Of a DNA stretch of 42,298 nucleotides, positions 27,910 to 38,890 are shown one piece after another (the stretch's first letter is position 1; each line of letters begins with the position of its first letter). The stretch lies in assembly GCF_010692395.1 (NCBI RefSeq), contig NZ_JAAHHS010000033.1, positions 1 through 42,298 of the forward strand. The letters are read 5' to 3'. Origin of the DNA: Moorena sp. SIO3H5 (lineage in GTDB: Bacteria > Cyanobacteriota > Cyanobacteriia > Cyanobacteriales > Coleofasciculaceae). The notes beneath the pieces were generated by a model. It made no database searches and was not told the origin of the DNA. It worked only from the letters and a program-made list of their open reading frames with translations. Both the position numbers and the translations under genes were made by a program.

Positions 27910-29232
27910 ATGAGCAAAAAACCAAAAATTATTGTCCTCGATGATGATCCGACTGGCTCCCAAACCGTTCACAGCTGCTTGTTGCTGATGCACTGGGATG
28001 TGGATACATTGCGGCTGGGACTAAGGGATAACTCCCCAATCTTTTTTATTCTTACTAATACCAGAGCTCTTAACCCAGAGCAAGCAGCAACTGTGACTCG
28101 GGAAGTTTGCCATAACCTCAAAATGGCCATAGACGCTGAAGGAATAAAAGATTTTATGGTAGTCAGTCGCTCTGACTCCACCTTGCGGGGGCATTATCCT
28201 GTCGAAACTGATGTAATTGCTCAGGAAGTAGGACCATTTGATGCCCATTTCTTAGTCCCGGCATTCTTTGAGGGCGGACGAGTCACTGTCGATAGTGTCC
28301 ATTACCTAATCATTGATGGTATTAGAACCCCAGTGCATGAAACGGAGTTTGCCCGTGACTCGGTATTTGGATATCGCCATAGTTATTTACCCGATTATGT
28401 CCAAGAAAAGACCAAAGGTCAGATCAAGGCTGATGCGGTCGAGCGGTTTTTACTAGCAGATATTCGTAACGGTAGCTTGGAGCGCCTTGTAAAACTTTCC
28501 AATAACCAGTGTGGCGTTGTGGATGGGGAAACCCAAGGGGATTTAGATCAATTTGCGGCAGATGTCCTGAAGGCGGCTGGCCAAGGTAAACGCTTTTTGT
28601 TTCGCTCTGCTGCTAGTATTTTAACCTCCCTTGCTAGTCTTGGCCCCCAACCCGTGGCCGCTATGGATATGGCTCAGTATGTCCGAGAGGGGAAACCAGG
28701 AGCTGTGATTGTGGGTTCCCATGTTAAAAAGACTACCCAACAGCTGGAGCAGCTATTGGGAGCATCTGGGATTGGCGGTATTGAGGTCAATGTAGCCAAT
28801 TTACTAGATGAATCCGAACAGCAACGGGCAAAACTTTTGGCAAGTATTCTCGATCGGGTTCAGGAAATTCACAGTGCTGGTAAGACACCGGTGGTTTATA
28901 CCTCTCGTCAGGAATTGGTTTTTGAGGATGTCCAGAAACGGCTGGCCTTTGGAACAGTAGTTTCAGGCTTATTGATGGATATCGTGAGGGGATTACCTAA
29001 AGATATTGGGTTTTTAATCAGTAAAGGGGGTATTACCTCTAATGATGTCTTAAGTACTGGCTTGGCTTTGAGGTCAGCACGACTATTGGGTCAGATCCTT
29101 CCTGGATGCTCAATGGTGCTAACCTCTGCTGACCATCCCCAGTTTCCTAATTTACCTGTGGTGCTATTTCCTGGCAATGTGGGAGATGTGAATGGCTTGG
29201 TGACGGTTTACCGTCGATTGAGTGCAAACTAA
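27910..29232 (+). CDS. Four-carbon acid sugar kinase family protein (DUF1537)
   Basis: The protein is 440 residues. The N-terminal domain opens with IIVLDDDPTGSQTVH (about 7-21), the DDPTG hallmark of the family. TNTRAL and SRSDSTLRGHYPVETD (about 86-104) bind substrate in known members. The C-terminal nucleotide-binding domain has GSHVKKTTQQL and ISKGGITSNDV (about 370-380). Characterised relatives (OtnK, DenK, DtnK) phosphorylate four-carbon sugar acids such as erythronate and threonate. Those genes sit in sugar-acid catabolic operons. Here none is present, and the gene lies upstream of minCDE on the same strand, so the substrate remains open. There is a 189-bp gap to minC. Confidence 0.86.
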   Translation: MSKKPKIIVLDDDPTGSQTVHSCLLLMHWDVDTLRLGLRDNSPIFFILTNTRALNPEQAATVTREVCHNLKMAIDAEGIKDFMVVSRSDSTLRGHYPVETDVIAQEVGPFDAHFLVPAFFEGGRVTVDSVHYLIIDGIRTPVHETEFARDSVFGYRHSYLPDYVQEKTKGQIKADAVERFLLADIRNGSLERLVKLSNNQCGVVDGETQGDLDQFAADVLKAAGQGKRFLFRSAASILTSLASLGPQPVAAMDMAQYVREGKPGAVIVGSHVKKTTQQLEQLLGASGIGGIEVNVANLLDESEQQRAKLLASILDRVQEIHSAGKTPVVYTSRQELVFEDVQKRLAFGTVVSGLLMDIVRGLPKDIGFLISKGGITSNDVLSTGLALRSARLLGQILPGCSMVLTSADHPQFPNLPVVLFPGNVGDVNGLVTVYRRLSAN

Positions 29233-29421
29233 GAATGTTTGACAGGATATCGGTTGTGGGTGTGGGGTAACAGAGCAATAGCATTCTTAAGTATATTCCC
29301 CTTTTCCCCCATACCACCATTAGCTACAATTCTCAACACTTATCCACTAGAACTTGCTGAAGAAGGTATGATCACGAAAGAATCTTTCTTCGGTGCGTTA
29401 ACCAATCTAGCTCCTTGTTGC

Positions 29422-30216
29422 ATGACTTCTGATTCTGCCCAACCATCACAAGTTTCAACGGTTTCCGACGACCGTAACTCGGTAGTTAACTGCCAAGGGC
29501 AAGTTCGCTTAAAAAGTGAAGGGAAACGACTGTTGTTGATTTTGCCACCAGCCACTAAAAACCCTAGTATTGCCAATTGGTTAGACCTATGGGAACAATT
29601 TAAGCATCGCCTCAATGCTGGAGAGCGCTTTTGGCAGCCTGAATCCAGTGTCCATCTGATGGCTGGGGATCAATTGCTGGATGGGATGAAGCTACAAGCG
29701 ATCGCTGATGCCCTTGGGGCAGTCCAGTTAAGGCTAAAGCGAGTTTACACCACGCGCAGACAAACTGCTGTGGCTGCTGCAGCTGCTGGCTACTCAGTAG
29801 AACAAGAAACTCCTAAGTACTCTTTGAATCAGAAGATTGATCAACCTGCCGAATTACTCGCAGAACCTCTGTACTTACAAATGACCGTGCGTTCTGGTAT
29901 AGAGATTCGTCACCCTGGCACTATTGTTATAATAGGAGACTTGAACCCTGGTGGTGCATTGATCGCAGCTGGGGATATATTTGTTTGGGGGCATCTACGA
30001 GGCATTGCCCACGCCGGTGCAAATGGTAATCGAAAATGTCGGATTATGGCATTAAAAATGGAACCCACCCAGTTGCGGATTGCTGATGCTGTAGCTAGGG
30101 CACCGGAGACACCGCCGCTTCAGTACTATCCTGAAGTAGCTTACGTGACTTCCCTTGGGATTCGTATTGCTAGAGCTGCTGATGTTGCTAAAACCCACTT
30201 GTCGTTGAATTCATGA
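29422..30216 (+). CDS. minC: Septum site-determining protein MinC
   Basis: I take ATG 29422 (264 aa). In-frame starts also exist at 29368 (ATG, with GAAGAAGG directly before it) and upstream TTG codons, so the N-terminus is uncertain. The N-terminal domain (VNCQGQVRLKSEGKRLLLIL, about 22-41) inhibits FtsZ. A linker of about 40 residues leads to the C-terminal beta-helix domain. This domain runs from QMTVRSGIEIRHPGTIVIIG through NPGGALIAAGDIFVWGHLRG and AHAGANGN to RIAD, as in all MinC, and binds MinD. It blocks Z-ring formation away from mid-cell. Its stop overlaps the minD start (ATGA), so the two are translationally coupled. Confidence 0.93.
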   Translation: MTSDSAQPSQVSTVSDDRNSVVNCQGQVRLKSEGKRLLLILPPATKNPSIANWLDLWEQFKHRLNAGERFWQPESSVHLMAGDQLLDGMKLQAIADALGAVQLRLKRVYTTRRQTAVAAAAAGYSVEQETPKYSLNQKIDQPAELLAEPLYLQMTVRSGIEIRHPGTIVIIGDLNPGGALIAAGDIFVWGHLRGIAHAGANGNRKCRIMALKMEPTQLRIADAVARAPETPPLQYYPEVAYVTSLGIRIARAADVAKTHLSLNS

Positions 30217-31007
30217 GTCGAATTATTGTTATCACCTCTGGCAAAGGAGGGGTGGGGAAAACTACCATTACCGCCAATCTAGGTTTAGCCCTAGCTCGTT
30301 TGGGTCGTCGAGTTGCTTTAGTGGATGCAGATTTTGGTTTGAGAAACTTAGACCTGCTGTTGGGACTAGAAAATCGGGTAGTATACACCGCTATTGAAGT
30401 CTTAACAGGTCAGTGCCGCTTAGACCAGGCTTTGGTCAAAGACAAACGGCAGGAAGGACTAGTCTTGTTACCCGCAGCCCAAAGCCGTAACAAAGAAGCC
30501 GTTAACCCCAACCAAATGAAAAAGTTGTTGGGGGTGTTAGCCAAGAATTACGAGTACATCTTGGTGGACTCTCCAGCAGGAATCGAAAGCGGGTTTAAAA
30601 ATGCAGTTACGGCAGCTACTGAAGCCCTAATTGTTGCTACACCAGAGATTACCTCTGTGCGGGATGCTGACCGAGTTATTGGCTTACTGGAAGCGGAAGG
30701 AATCAAGCAGACCCGCTTAATTGTCAACCGCCTAAAAGCCACAATGGTAAAAGCGGATCAGATGATGTCAGTTCAAGATGTCCAAGAAATTCTTGCTATT
30801 CCGCTAATTGGTGTGATCCCCGATGACGAACGGGTGATTGTCTCCAGTAATCAGGGGGAACCCTTGATCTTATCAGAAAAGAAAACCCTGCCTGGAATTG
30901 CCATTGAAAACATTGCTGCACGCTTAGAAGGTGCAAATATTTCCTTCCTCGACCTGATGGCAGAACACGACAACCTAATCAGCCGCTTACGCCGCCTGTT
31001 CAGATAA
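30213..31007 (+). CDS. minD: Septum site-determining ATPase MinD
   Basis: The protein is 264 residues. The deviant Walker A motif is [10 protein letters not shown] (residues 9-18, with Lys11 and Lys16). The switch region is [20 protein letters not shown] (about 39-58), followed by [10 protein letters not shown]. The C-terminus, [11 protein letters not shown], is the amphipathic membrane-targeting helix. MinD binds the membrane with ATP, recruits MinC, and is released when MinE stimulates hydrolysis. Its start overlaps the minC stop by four bases; minE follows after 76 bp. All functional motifs are intact. Confidence 0.97.
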   Translation: MSRIIVITSGKGGVGKTTITANLGLALARLGRRVALVDADFGLRNLDLLLGLENRVVYTAIEVLTGQCRLDQALVKDKRQEGLVLLPAAQSRNKEAVNPNQMKKLLGVLAKNYEYILVDSPAGIESGFKNAVTAATEALIVATPEITSVRDADRVIGLLEAEGIKQTRLIVNRLKATMVKADQMMSVQDVQEILAIPLIGVIPDDERVIVSSNQGEPLILSEKKTLPGIAIENIAARLEGANISFLDLMAEHDNLISRLRRLFR

Positions 31008-31083
31008 GGTTTTACATTGTGAATTGCCAAAGAGCCTCTTCCTTCTCTCCCTGTGTGACTTATTCACTACTCCAAAAATCCCC

Positions 31084-31401
31084 ATGATTAGCGAAATTCT
31101 AGAACAACTTTTTTCCTGGAGGAGTGCTCAAAGTAGCCGTGAAGAGGCTAAGCGCCGCCTCCAACTGGTAATTGCCCACGACCGCTCTGACCTGAGTCCT
31201 ACAATGGTGGAGTCGATGCGGCAAGACATCCTGGAGGTGGTCTCTCGCTACGTTGAGATTGATCCCGATGGGTCAGAGTTTTCCTTAGAAAGCAACCAAC
31301 GGGCAACAGCACTAATTGCGAATCTACCCATCCGACGAGTTAAGGAAAAGCTACGAAAGGAAGAATCCCAACCCTTGACTCAAGACGAAGAAGAAGAGTA
31401 A
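31084..31401 (+). CDS. minE: Cell division topological specificity factor MinE
   Basis: I start at ATG 31084 (105 aa, [20 protein letters not shown]), which fits the family. The frame extends 20 codons upstream, but with hydrophobic residues foreign to MinE. The anti-MinCD segment [20 protein letters not shown] (about 20-39) and the dimerisation domain [18 protein letters not shown] are typical. The acidic tail ([11 protein letters not shown]) is seen in cyanobacterial forms. MinE drives MinD off the membrane, giving mid-cell placement. It is the last gene of the min operon. Confidence 0.96.
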   Translation: MISEILEQLFSWRSAQSSREEAKRRLQLVIAHDRSDLSPTMVESMRQDILEVVSRYVEIDPDGSEFSLESNQRATALIANLPIRRVKEKLRKEESQPLTQDEEEE

Positions 31402-33173
<1,772 letters not shown>

Positions 33174-33202
33174 GTCAAGTTTGATGCAAAGCCAGGTTAT
33201 CA

Positions 33203-33241
33203 AGGTTGAAGGTTAACCTGTTAACCTGTAACCTTCAACCT
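33203..33241 (+). promoter_or_regulatory. Hairpin in the atpB-atpE spacer
   Basis: AGGTTGAAGGTTA (33203-33215) and TAACCTTCAACCT (33229-33241) form a perfect 13-bp stem with a 13-base loop. Repeated CTGTAACCT motifs follow. It lies between the beta and epsilon genes, with no T-run. It could stabilise the upstream message or attenuate transcription. Confidence 0.65.
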
Positions 33242-33303
33242 GTAACCTGTAACTTTCAAGCTGCTAAACTTCCAAGGTCCAACAAACACAATTCATTCTG
33301 CTG

Positions 33304-33714
33304 ATGGCTTTAACTGTTCGTATTATTGCTCCCGACAAAACCGTCTGGGATGACCAAGCACAGGAAATAATTTTACCCAGCACTACCGGTCAGCTTGGTA
33401 TATTGAGTGATCATGCTCCTCTGTTATCAGCGCTGGATACTGGTGTGATGCGAATTCGCTCGGACAAAGAGTGGATACCAATTGCTCTTATGGGTGGATT
33501 TGTGGAAGTTGAAGATAATGAAGTGACGATTCTTGTCAATGGTGCTGAGTCCGGAGATGAAATTGACAAGGATGCTGCAGGTGCTGAGTTCAACGAAGCA
33601 CAAGCTCGTCTAGAAGAACTTCAAAGCGAGGAAAATACCCAAGAAAAAATCCAAGCAACTCAAGCCTATAAGAAAGCCCGTGCTCGCTTTCAAGCTGCTG
33701 GTGGCATGGTTTAG
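33304..33714 (+). CDS. atpE: F1F0 ATP synthase subunit epsilon
   Basis: The protein is 136 residues. The N-terminal beta-sandwich starts with [20 protein letters not shown] (about 3-22) and includes the [20 protein letters not shown] segment typical of epsilon. The C-terminal two-helix part contains [14 protein letters not shown] and [14 protein letters not shown] sequence. The subunit links gamma to the c-ring and inhibits ATP hydrolysis. It follows the beta gene in the standard cyanobacterial atpBE order, but across a 130-bp spacer with a hairpin. In E. coli naming this is atpC. Confidence 0.96.
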   Translation: MALTVRIIAPDKTVWDDQAQEIILPSTTGQLGILSDHAPLLSALDTGVMRIRSDKEWIPIALMGGFVEVEDNEVTILVNGAESGDEIDKDAAGAEFNEAQARLEELQSEENTQEKIQATQAYKKARARFQAAGGMV

Positions 33715-33780
33715 TAACACAAGGGTATATTCCAACCCCATAAACGAAGTAAACAAGGGATGTAAACCCTATAAGCTCCG

Positions 33781-33820
33781 AGCTCTCCAAACCCCCCCGG
33801 AACAGGGGGGGTAGGGGAGC
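33781..33820 (+). terminator. GC-rich hairpin after atpE
   Basis: C7 (33792-33798) pairs with G7 (33805-33811), and flanking AGCTCTCC and GGGGAGCT (33781-33788, 33814-33821) extend the stem imperfectly. There is no T-run. It resembles a dispersed cyanobacterial repeat placed at operon ends. Confidence 0.5.
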
Positions 33821-33975
33821 TTCTGGAGTTGGTCACGGTCAGTCTTTCAGTTGGATTAAGGGGGTTGAATTAAGGATGTTATTCAACTAAGGAATCATCT
33901 CAACTAAGGTCGGATGAGTGGTCAGTTAGCAACTCCCAATTCCCCTCAATCATTAGATTAATCAGCAAGGCTGGA

Positions 33976-34275
33976 TTAAGCACTACCAGTAAAAACGACT
34001 TCCGGGAACTTAGCCTGAGCCTCAGACATAGGTCTACGCCTACCTTCCTCTTGCCAGTAGTTAATTACTTCAGTGGCTTTGTTGAGGATTTCAATGCGAT
34101 CCGATTCAGTAATCCAGTGTTTGGCTTCCATCTCATCCTTGAGCTGTTCCCAGGCATCGTTCCGGGGCCAGAAAAAGTAACAAGTTAATGGGCTGGTGCC
34201 TTTGCCGACAATTTGATCAACTGCCAAGGCTACATTCTCATCTAGCCAGAGAACTTTTAATAGAAATTTTGACAA
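33976..34275 (-). CDS. Ribosomal protein PSRP-3 / Ycf65
   Basis: The protein is 99 residues. [18 protein letters not shown], then [20 protein letters not shown] and [16 protein letters not shown] match the PSRP-3 (Ycf65, cS23) family of cyanobacteria and plastids throughout. It binds the 30S ribosomal subunit. The start is TTG at 34275: no ATG fits the family's N-terminus. GGGAGG five bases upstream is a near-consensus ribosome site that decides the start. It is a single gene, divergent from the HAD phosphatase. Confidence 0.92.
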   Translation of the reverse strand: MSKFLLKVLWLDENVALAVDQIVGKGTSPLTCYFFWPRNDAWEQLKDEMEAKHWITESDRIEILNKATEVINYWQEEGRRRPMSEAQAKFPEVVFTGSA

Positions 34276-34446
34276 TCAGGCCTCCCTCAGATATCCCAGG
34301 TTATTTTTAACTATAATCTATTGTACAATTGATAATTTTAGCGCAAGAAGACTGTTCTTGATCAAGATTCAGGGATAGGTTTGTGATCAAATTGTTGGTA
34401 CTATTGGTGCTGATCAGCAATATTGGCTCAACTAGCCCAAGCGTGC

Positions 34447-35262
34447 ATGATGCCTAGTTCAGAAACATTTATTCCTAACTTTAATGCCATAGTGGTGTTC
34501 GACATTGACGGCGTGGTGCGTGACGTTAGTGGTTCTTACCGTAGAGCGATCGCAGATACAGTAGACCATTACACTGGTGGTGCCTATCGACCGACTATGG
34601 TAGAGATTGACCAACTTAAATCAGAAGGGCTATGGAATAACGACTGGGAGGCATCGCGAGAATTAGTTTATCGATACTTTGAGGCTCAAGGAAAAATGCG
34701 TTCGCATTTACCTCTCGACTATGAAGCCCTTGTTGATTTTTTCAATTCTCGCTATCGAGGAACAGATCCCAACCATTGGACTGGTTACATTTGTGACGAA
34801 CCGTTATTGTTACAACCCAGTTATTTACAGAGTTTGACAACAGCAGGGATTCCTTGGGGTTTTTTCAGTGGCGCAACACGACAGGAAGCGAACTATGCCC
34901 TAGAAGGACGACTTGGTCTCGAACGGCCTGTTTTAATTGCGATGGAGGATGCTCCTGGTAAGCCTGACCCTACAGGACTGTTTGCTGTAGTTCTACAACT
35001 AGAACAGAACCACCAAGTTAAGGTGAAATTGCCAGTTATCTACGTTGGTGACACAGTTGCTGACATGTACACTGTTGAAAAAGCTAGAGACTCTCATCCA
35101 GAACGAGTTTGGGTTGGGGTAGGGATTTTACCCCCTCATGTGCAGGAGATACCAGAACACCGGGAGGCTTATGGAGAGAGGCTAAAAGCTGCTGGTGCAA
35201 CAGCGGTTTTTAATAATGTTGAGCAGCTGACTCCTGAACAGATTCAGGAAATACTACATTAG
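34447..35262 (+). CDS. HAD-superfamily hydrolase (TIGR01548-like)
   Basis: I start at ATG 34447 (271 aa); an adjacent ATG (34450) and a TTG at 34423 are alternatives. HAD motif I is VVFDIDGVVRDVSGSYRRAI, with the nucleophile in DIDG near residue 17. A cap domain follows (PTMVEIDQLKSEGLWNNDWE). Motif II is in WGFFSGATRQEA, the conserved Lys is in APGKPDPTGL, and motif IV in IYVGDTVADM. The closest family I recall is TIGR01548, HAD-IA hydrolases of cyanobacteria and haloarchaea with unknown substrate. All catalytic positions are intact, so it is probably an active phosphatase. Confidence 0.85.
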   Translation: MMPSSETFIPNFNAIVVFDIDGVVRDVSGSYRRAIADTVDHYTGGAYRPTMVEIDQLKSEGLWNNDWEASRELVYRYFEAQGKMRSHLPLDYEALVDFFNSRYRGTDPNHWTGYICDEPLLLQPSYLQSLTTAGIPWGFFSGATRQEANYALEGRLGLERPVLIAMEDAPGKPDPTGLFAVVLQLEQNHQVKVKLPVIYVGDTVADMYTVEKARDSHPERVWVGVGILPPHVQEIPEHREAYGERLKAAGATAVFNNVEQLTPEQIQEILH

Positions 35263-35336
35263 GGTTAATGCTTTAAGATTCAAAGCCCTTGAGCTTCAAG
35301 CTCAATAGTCAACCTTTAAACAATACAGAGCGTCAC

Positions 35337-35381
35337 CAAAAAAAGAAAGACAAGGTCAAGAGCTTCCTTGTCTTGACCTTG
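35337..35381 (-). terminator. Intrinsic terminator of the sugar ABC operon
   Basis: CAAGGTCAAG (35351-35360) and CTTGACCTTG (35372-35381) are perfectly inverted. On the minus strand the stem is followed by TCTTTCTTTTTTTT. It lies 64 bp past the last permease gene. Confidence 0.8.
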
Positions 35382-35444
35382 GCATTTGTGTATAAGTTTT
35401 CTGTGTGTGTGTAGTGAGACTTGACCCTTTACCCTTTGATCAGC

Positions 35445-36272
35445 TCATCCTTTAGAGCCAGTAAATGTTACCCCAGAGATAAAGTAACGATTGAAGAAGG
35501 CGTAAATCCCCAAAGCCGGTATAGTAAAGACCATTGAGGCTGCCATAATGTAGTTCCAATAACTAATGTATTGCCCCTTAAAGGTATTTAAACCTAAGGG
35601 AAGGGTAAACATTCCTGGGTCAGAAGTAATCATTAGGGGCATTAAGAAATTATTCCAAGACCCCATAAAAATAAAGATAGCTTGTGCTGCCAAAGCTGGC
35701 TTGGCTAAAGGTAGGACAACCTGCCAAAACGTTTCCCAGCGACTTAATCCATCCAAGGCAGCAGCCTCTTCAAGTTCCTTAGGAAAATTGATAAAGAACT
35801 GCCGCATCATGAAAATAAAGGTGGCATTCACTGCACTCGGTATAATCAATCCTTGGTAGGTATTGAGCCATCCCAAAGACTTTAAGATTAAATAACCAGG
35901 AATTAGGGTGACTTGTCCAGGAATCATCAAAACTGCTAAGATTATTCCCAACAATAATGAATTACCTGGAAACTTAACTCTGGCCAAGGCATAACCTGCC
36001 ATTGAGTTAAATATAATATTCAATCCTGTTACAAAAACGCCAACCAAGACACTGTTTAAAAACCAGCGCCCAAACAAAGGGGATTCAATAAAAATATTCC
36101 GGTAGTTATCGAAGGTAAAATCATGGGGTATAAAATTCAACCCGCCAGCGATAATTTCCTCAAGGGGTTTAAAGGAGGCTGATAAAGCCCAAGCAAAAGG
36201 CAAAAACGTAATAATGGCATAGAGGATAAGAATGCTATAAAATATCCCTCTGATCCAACGAAAATTATTCAC
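35445..36272 (-). CDS. Sugar ABC transporter permease, MalG type (CUT1)
   Basis: The protein is 275 residues with a GTG start at 36272; AGGAG lies eleven bases upstream. Six hydrophobic segments are visible, starting IFYSILILYAIITFLPFAWA. The cytoplasmic EAA loop EEAAALDGLSRWETFWQVVLPLAKPAL (about 183-209) contacts the ATPase. The protein ends GVTFTGSKG, a typical end for MalG-like CUT1 permeases. With the MalF-like partner it forms the channel of a carbohydrate importer. It is the last gene of a three-gene operon, 14 bp after the MalF-like gene. The ATPase gene is absent from the window. Confidence 0.93.
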   Translation of the reverse strand: MNNFRWIRGIFYSILILYAIITFLPFAWALSASFKPLEEIIAGGLNFIPHDFTFDNYRNIFIESPLFGRWFLNSVLVGVFVTGLNIIFNSMAGYALARVKFPGNSLLLGIILAVLMIPGQVTLIPGYLILKSLGWLNTYQGLIIPSAVNATFIFMMRQFFINFPKELEEAAALDGLSRWETFWQVVLPLAKPALAAQAIFIFMGSWNNFLMPLMITSDPGMFTLPLGLNTFKGQYISYWNYIMAASMVFTIPALGIYAFFNRYFISGVTFTGSKG

Positions 36273-36286
36273 TCTTCTTTGATCTC

Positions 36287-37243
36287 CTAATTCGCTTTTT
36301 CTTCTCTAAAGAAGCCGCGTTGAATCAGTGTTGTCACTAGAATTACACCAGCTAACATTAATGCTAGTGCAGCGGCATAACCCATATCCAGACTTCTAAA
36401 CGCATACTGGTAGATAAGAAGCACAACCGTCAGGGTTGAGTTGTTTGGACCACCGGTGCCACCGGAGAAGATGTAAGACTGGTCGAATAACTGAAAAGTA
36501 CCGATGACACCCATAACCATAACGAAAAATGTCACGGGTTTGAGTAAAGGAACGGTAATATTTATGAACTGATCGAACTCATTGGCACCATCAAGTCTTG
36601 CCGCCTCATAAACGGATCTAGGTATATCTTGCAGCGCAGCCAGGTAAATCACCATGAAAAACGGTGCTGTAGACCAAATATTCATAATCATAATGGATTT
36701 GAGAGCCACGCTTGGGTCTCCTAGCCAGTTATAGGTTGGTAAACCAAAGAAGTCTAGTAATCCATTAAGTAGACCATTAGAATTATAAATCCAGATAAAT
36801 ATTAGGGTTAAAACTGCTGAAGAAGTGACAGTCGGGAGAAAGAAAATAATCCTAAACCATTTTTTTCCTTTAATTTCTTTATTTAGGACTAGAGCTAAAA
36901 CCAGAGCAAGGATTGTTTGACAAGGAACAACAATAAGGACATACTCAATTGTATTTTTTAGGGCAATCCAAACTCGCTCATCCTCAAAGGTACGAAGGAA
37001 ATTTTTGAACTCAACAAATCGATAACTCAGCCCTCCTAAAATTTCAACCTTATGGAAGGAAAGGAAGATTGCATAGATAATTGGTGCAATCAAAAACGTT
37101 CCTAAAACTAGAATAGTAGGAGCCATGAAGAGGTAGCCAGAAATAGCTTCCCTAACTTTGGCTTTCTGCCAAAATCCCTTCAATTTGACATCCCTCGATT
37201 TGACGTTTTGGTCAACTTCAAGTTTAGCGTTAGCTAGTGACAT
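36287..37243 (-). CDS. Sugar ABC transporter permease, MalF type (CUT1)
   Basis: The protein is 318 residues. A cytoplasmic N-terminus of about 30 residues is followed by six or so membrane spans (ISGYLFMAPTILVLGTFLIAP, TIEYVLIVVPCQTILALVLA and others). The EAA loop is YEAARLDGANEFDQFINITVPLLKP (about 215-240). CUT1 importers of this type in cyanobacteria carry glucosylglycerol, sucrose or trehalose (GgtC/GgtD), but the sequence alone does not fix the sugar. It is separated from the binding-protein stop by only three bases, so the two are clearly co-translated. Confidence 0.93.
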   Translation of the reverse strand: MSLANAKLEVDQNVKSRDVKLKGFWQKAKVREAISGYLFMAPTILVLGTFLIAPIIYAIFLSFHKVEILGGLSYRFVEFKNFLRTFEDERVWIALKNTIEYVLIVVPCQTILALVLALVLNKEIKGKKWFRIIFFLPTVTSSAVLTLIFIWIYNSNGLLNGLLDFFGLPTYNWLGDPSVALKSIMIMNIWSTAPFFMVIYLAALQDIPRSVYEAARLDGANEFDQFINITVPLLKPVTFFVMVMGVIGTFQLFDQSYIFSGGTGGPNNSTLTVVLLIYQYAFRSLDMGYAAALALMLAGVILVTTLIQRGFFREEKAN

Positions 37244-37246
37244 TTG

Positions 37247-38503
37247 TTAGTAGTTACTTGCTTGAATTTCTTTGTTAGCAGTTTGTTGTGCTTTTTTCAT
37301 GGCTGACTTCAAGGATTGCTCACCAAGTAAAGCACTAAGAAACTGATTGTCGAAATGGGTCATAAATGTTGGCAATTGTTCATCCCCTTGCCAAATCGTG
37401 GCGTACTCAGCACCACTGATAAAAGGGGTATACAGAGGATTATTTTCATAGCCAAGTTCTGATATGACCGATTTGCGAGCCGGGATTGCCAGTCCTCCAT
37501 TCGCCCAAGCTTTCATCCCTTCCTTGCCAGTCAAATAGGAAATCAGTTCCCAGGCAGCCTCTTTATTTTTAGCTTGCTTGTTCATGACATAAGCAACGGT
37601 ATAAACCATGCTTCCTTTTCGGTTACCGATACTGGGAACTTCAGCAGTGGCAAATTCAATCTTGGGAAATGTCTGTTGTAGGTAAGGAATTGCAAAGCTA
37701 CCTTCAATAACCATTGCTGCCTTCCCTTGACCAAACATTTCGCTCCCAGAACTGGCTCCAACGTCTGACGGTATGGCAGCAGAATGGTTTTGCCGATACA
37801 TATCCATCAAAGGGGTTAGACCTGATAGGCTTTGGCGAGTCGCAAAGACAGCCTTGCCTTTCTGGTCAACTAAATCACCACCAAAGGCTTTGATCATGAA
37901 GTAGTGACGAGAGAGTTCTGGGGTCATGCCCAACCCATATAGGTCAACTCTGCCATTGTGATTTCTATCCCTAGTCAATTTATTGGCATAGTCTTCTAAC
38001 TCTTCCCAGGTTTGGGGGGGCTCGGTTATACTGAGTTGATCGAAATATTTTTTATTGTAGAAAAGGGCAAGGGTTGTAAAATCCTTAGGCAATCCATAGG
38101 TTTTGCCATCGGATTGGAAGGCTTCGGAAAGATGGGGAGCAAAGTCATCTAAATCTAGGTCCTCAGTGATGTAATCATCAAGAGGTTCCAAGACTCCGTG
38201 AGTCATGAGTAAGGGAGCATCTAGGGCATCTACATAGAAGACATCAGGAGCAGCATCACCAATCAAGCGAGTCTTAATGACATCCATATATTGGTCAGTG
38301 ATCACTTCAAACTTGACTTTTATACCAGGATGTGATGCTTCAAACTCTTTCAGTACCTGCTCAAGGAGCTGTTTTTCTGCTGGGTTGCTCTGCCACCCGC
38401 TCAGGGTCACAGTGGAAATGTCACTGGCGATACTGCGGCTACAGCCAGTTAGGAACACAATTAGAGATACTAAGATTAGGCATCTCGAAAGGATTTGCTT
38501 CAT
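37247..38503 (-). CDS. Sugar ABC transporter substrate-binding lipoprotein (SBP family 1)
   Basis: The protein is 418 residues. A lipoprotein signal, MKQILSRCLILVSLIVFLTG, ends in the lipobox LTGC at Cys21. The mature part is a family 1 binding protein: ISTVTLSGWQSNPAEKQLLE, FEASHPGIKVKFE, GDAAPDVFYVDALDAPLL, YGLPKDFTTLALFYNKKYFD and FGQGKAAMVIEGSFAIPYL are standard for this fold. It delivers a sugar to the MalF/MalG-like permeases encoded directly downstream. Cyanobacterial GgtB is a plausible relative, an inference from gene order (binding protein, permease, permease, with the ATPase elsewhere). It is the first gene of the operon; the long upstream spacer may hold its control region. Confidence 0.93.
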   Translation of the reverse strand: MKQILSRCLILVSLIVFLTGCSRSIASDISTVTLSGWQSNPAEKQLLEQVLKEFEASHPGIKVKFEVITDQYMDVIKTRLIGDAAPDVFYVDALDAPLLMTHGVLEPLDDYITEDLDLDDFAPHLSEAFQSDGKTYGLPKDFTTLALFYNKKYFDQLSITEPPQTWEELEDYANKLTRDRNHNGRVDLYGLGMTPELSRHYFMIKAFGGDLVDQKGKAVFATRQSLSGLTPLMDMYRQNHSAAIPSDVGASSGSEMFGQGKAAMVIEGSFAIPYLQQTFPKIEFATAEVPSIGNRKGSMVYTVAYVMNKQAKNKEAAWELISYLTGKEGMKAWANGGLAIPARKSVISELGYENNPLYTPFISGAEYATIWQGDEQLPTFMTHFDNQFLSALLGEQSLKSAMKKAQQTANKEIQASNY

Positions 38504-38623
38504 GATAAGTAAGGACGCTTGGGCACCTCCCCTGGAAAACTTATTTCCCGTCTGAGGAGGTGGCTATGTACCTAGAAATAATTAGTAAATACAGAAGATA
38601 TGGTTGTTGAGATAACTCGACAT

Positions 38624-38713
38624 CCAAGATGGCTTTCTACAGCTTATTTCTTAAGGTGTCCAAGATGGCTTTCTACAGCTTATTTCTTAAGGTGTCCTTA
38701 TTTCTTAAGGTGT
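38624..38713. repeat. 36-bp tandem repeat, 2.5 copies, upstream of the ABC operon
   Basis: The unit starts CCAAGATGGCTTTCTACAGC and ends CTTAAGGTGT. Exact copies lie at 38624-38659 and 38660-38695. A third, truncated copy (CCTTATTTCTTAAGGTGT) lies at 38696-38713. It is about 120 bp upstream of the binding-protein start, where operators could lie. Confidence 0.85.
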
Positions 38714-38890
38714 AAAGCTGTTACTAGCCATATTTATGGGGGTAAAGCTAGCTGTTAGTAGCCAACTTTATTATTGCTTATCTTTATTATACCACCACTT
38801 ATCTTTAGCTTTAATTATGATTATCCATGCTCCTCATCCTGGCTACACTCTTGACTAACTGAACTACGTAAACCTGAGATCAAGACTATG

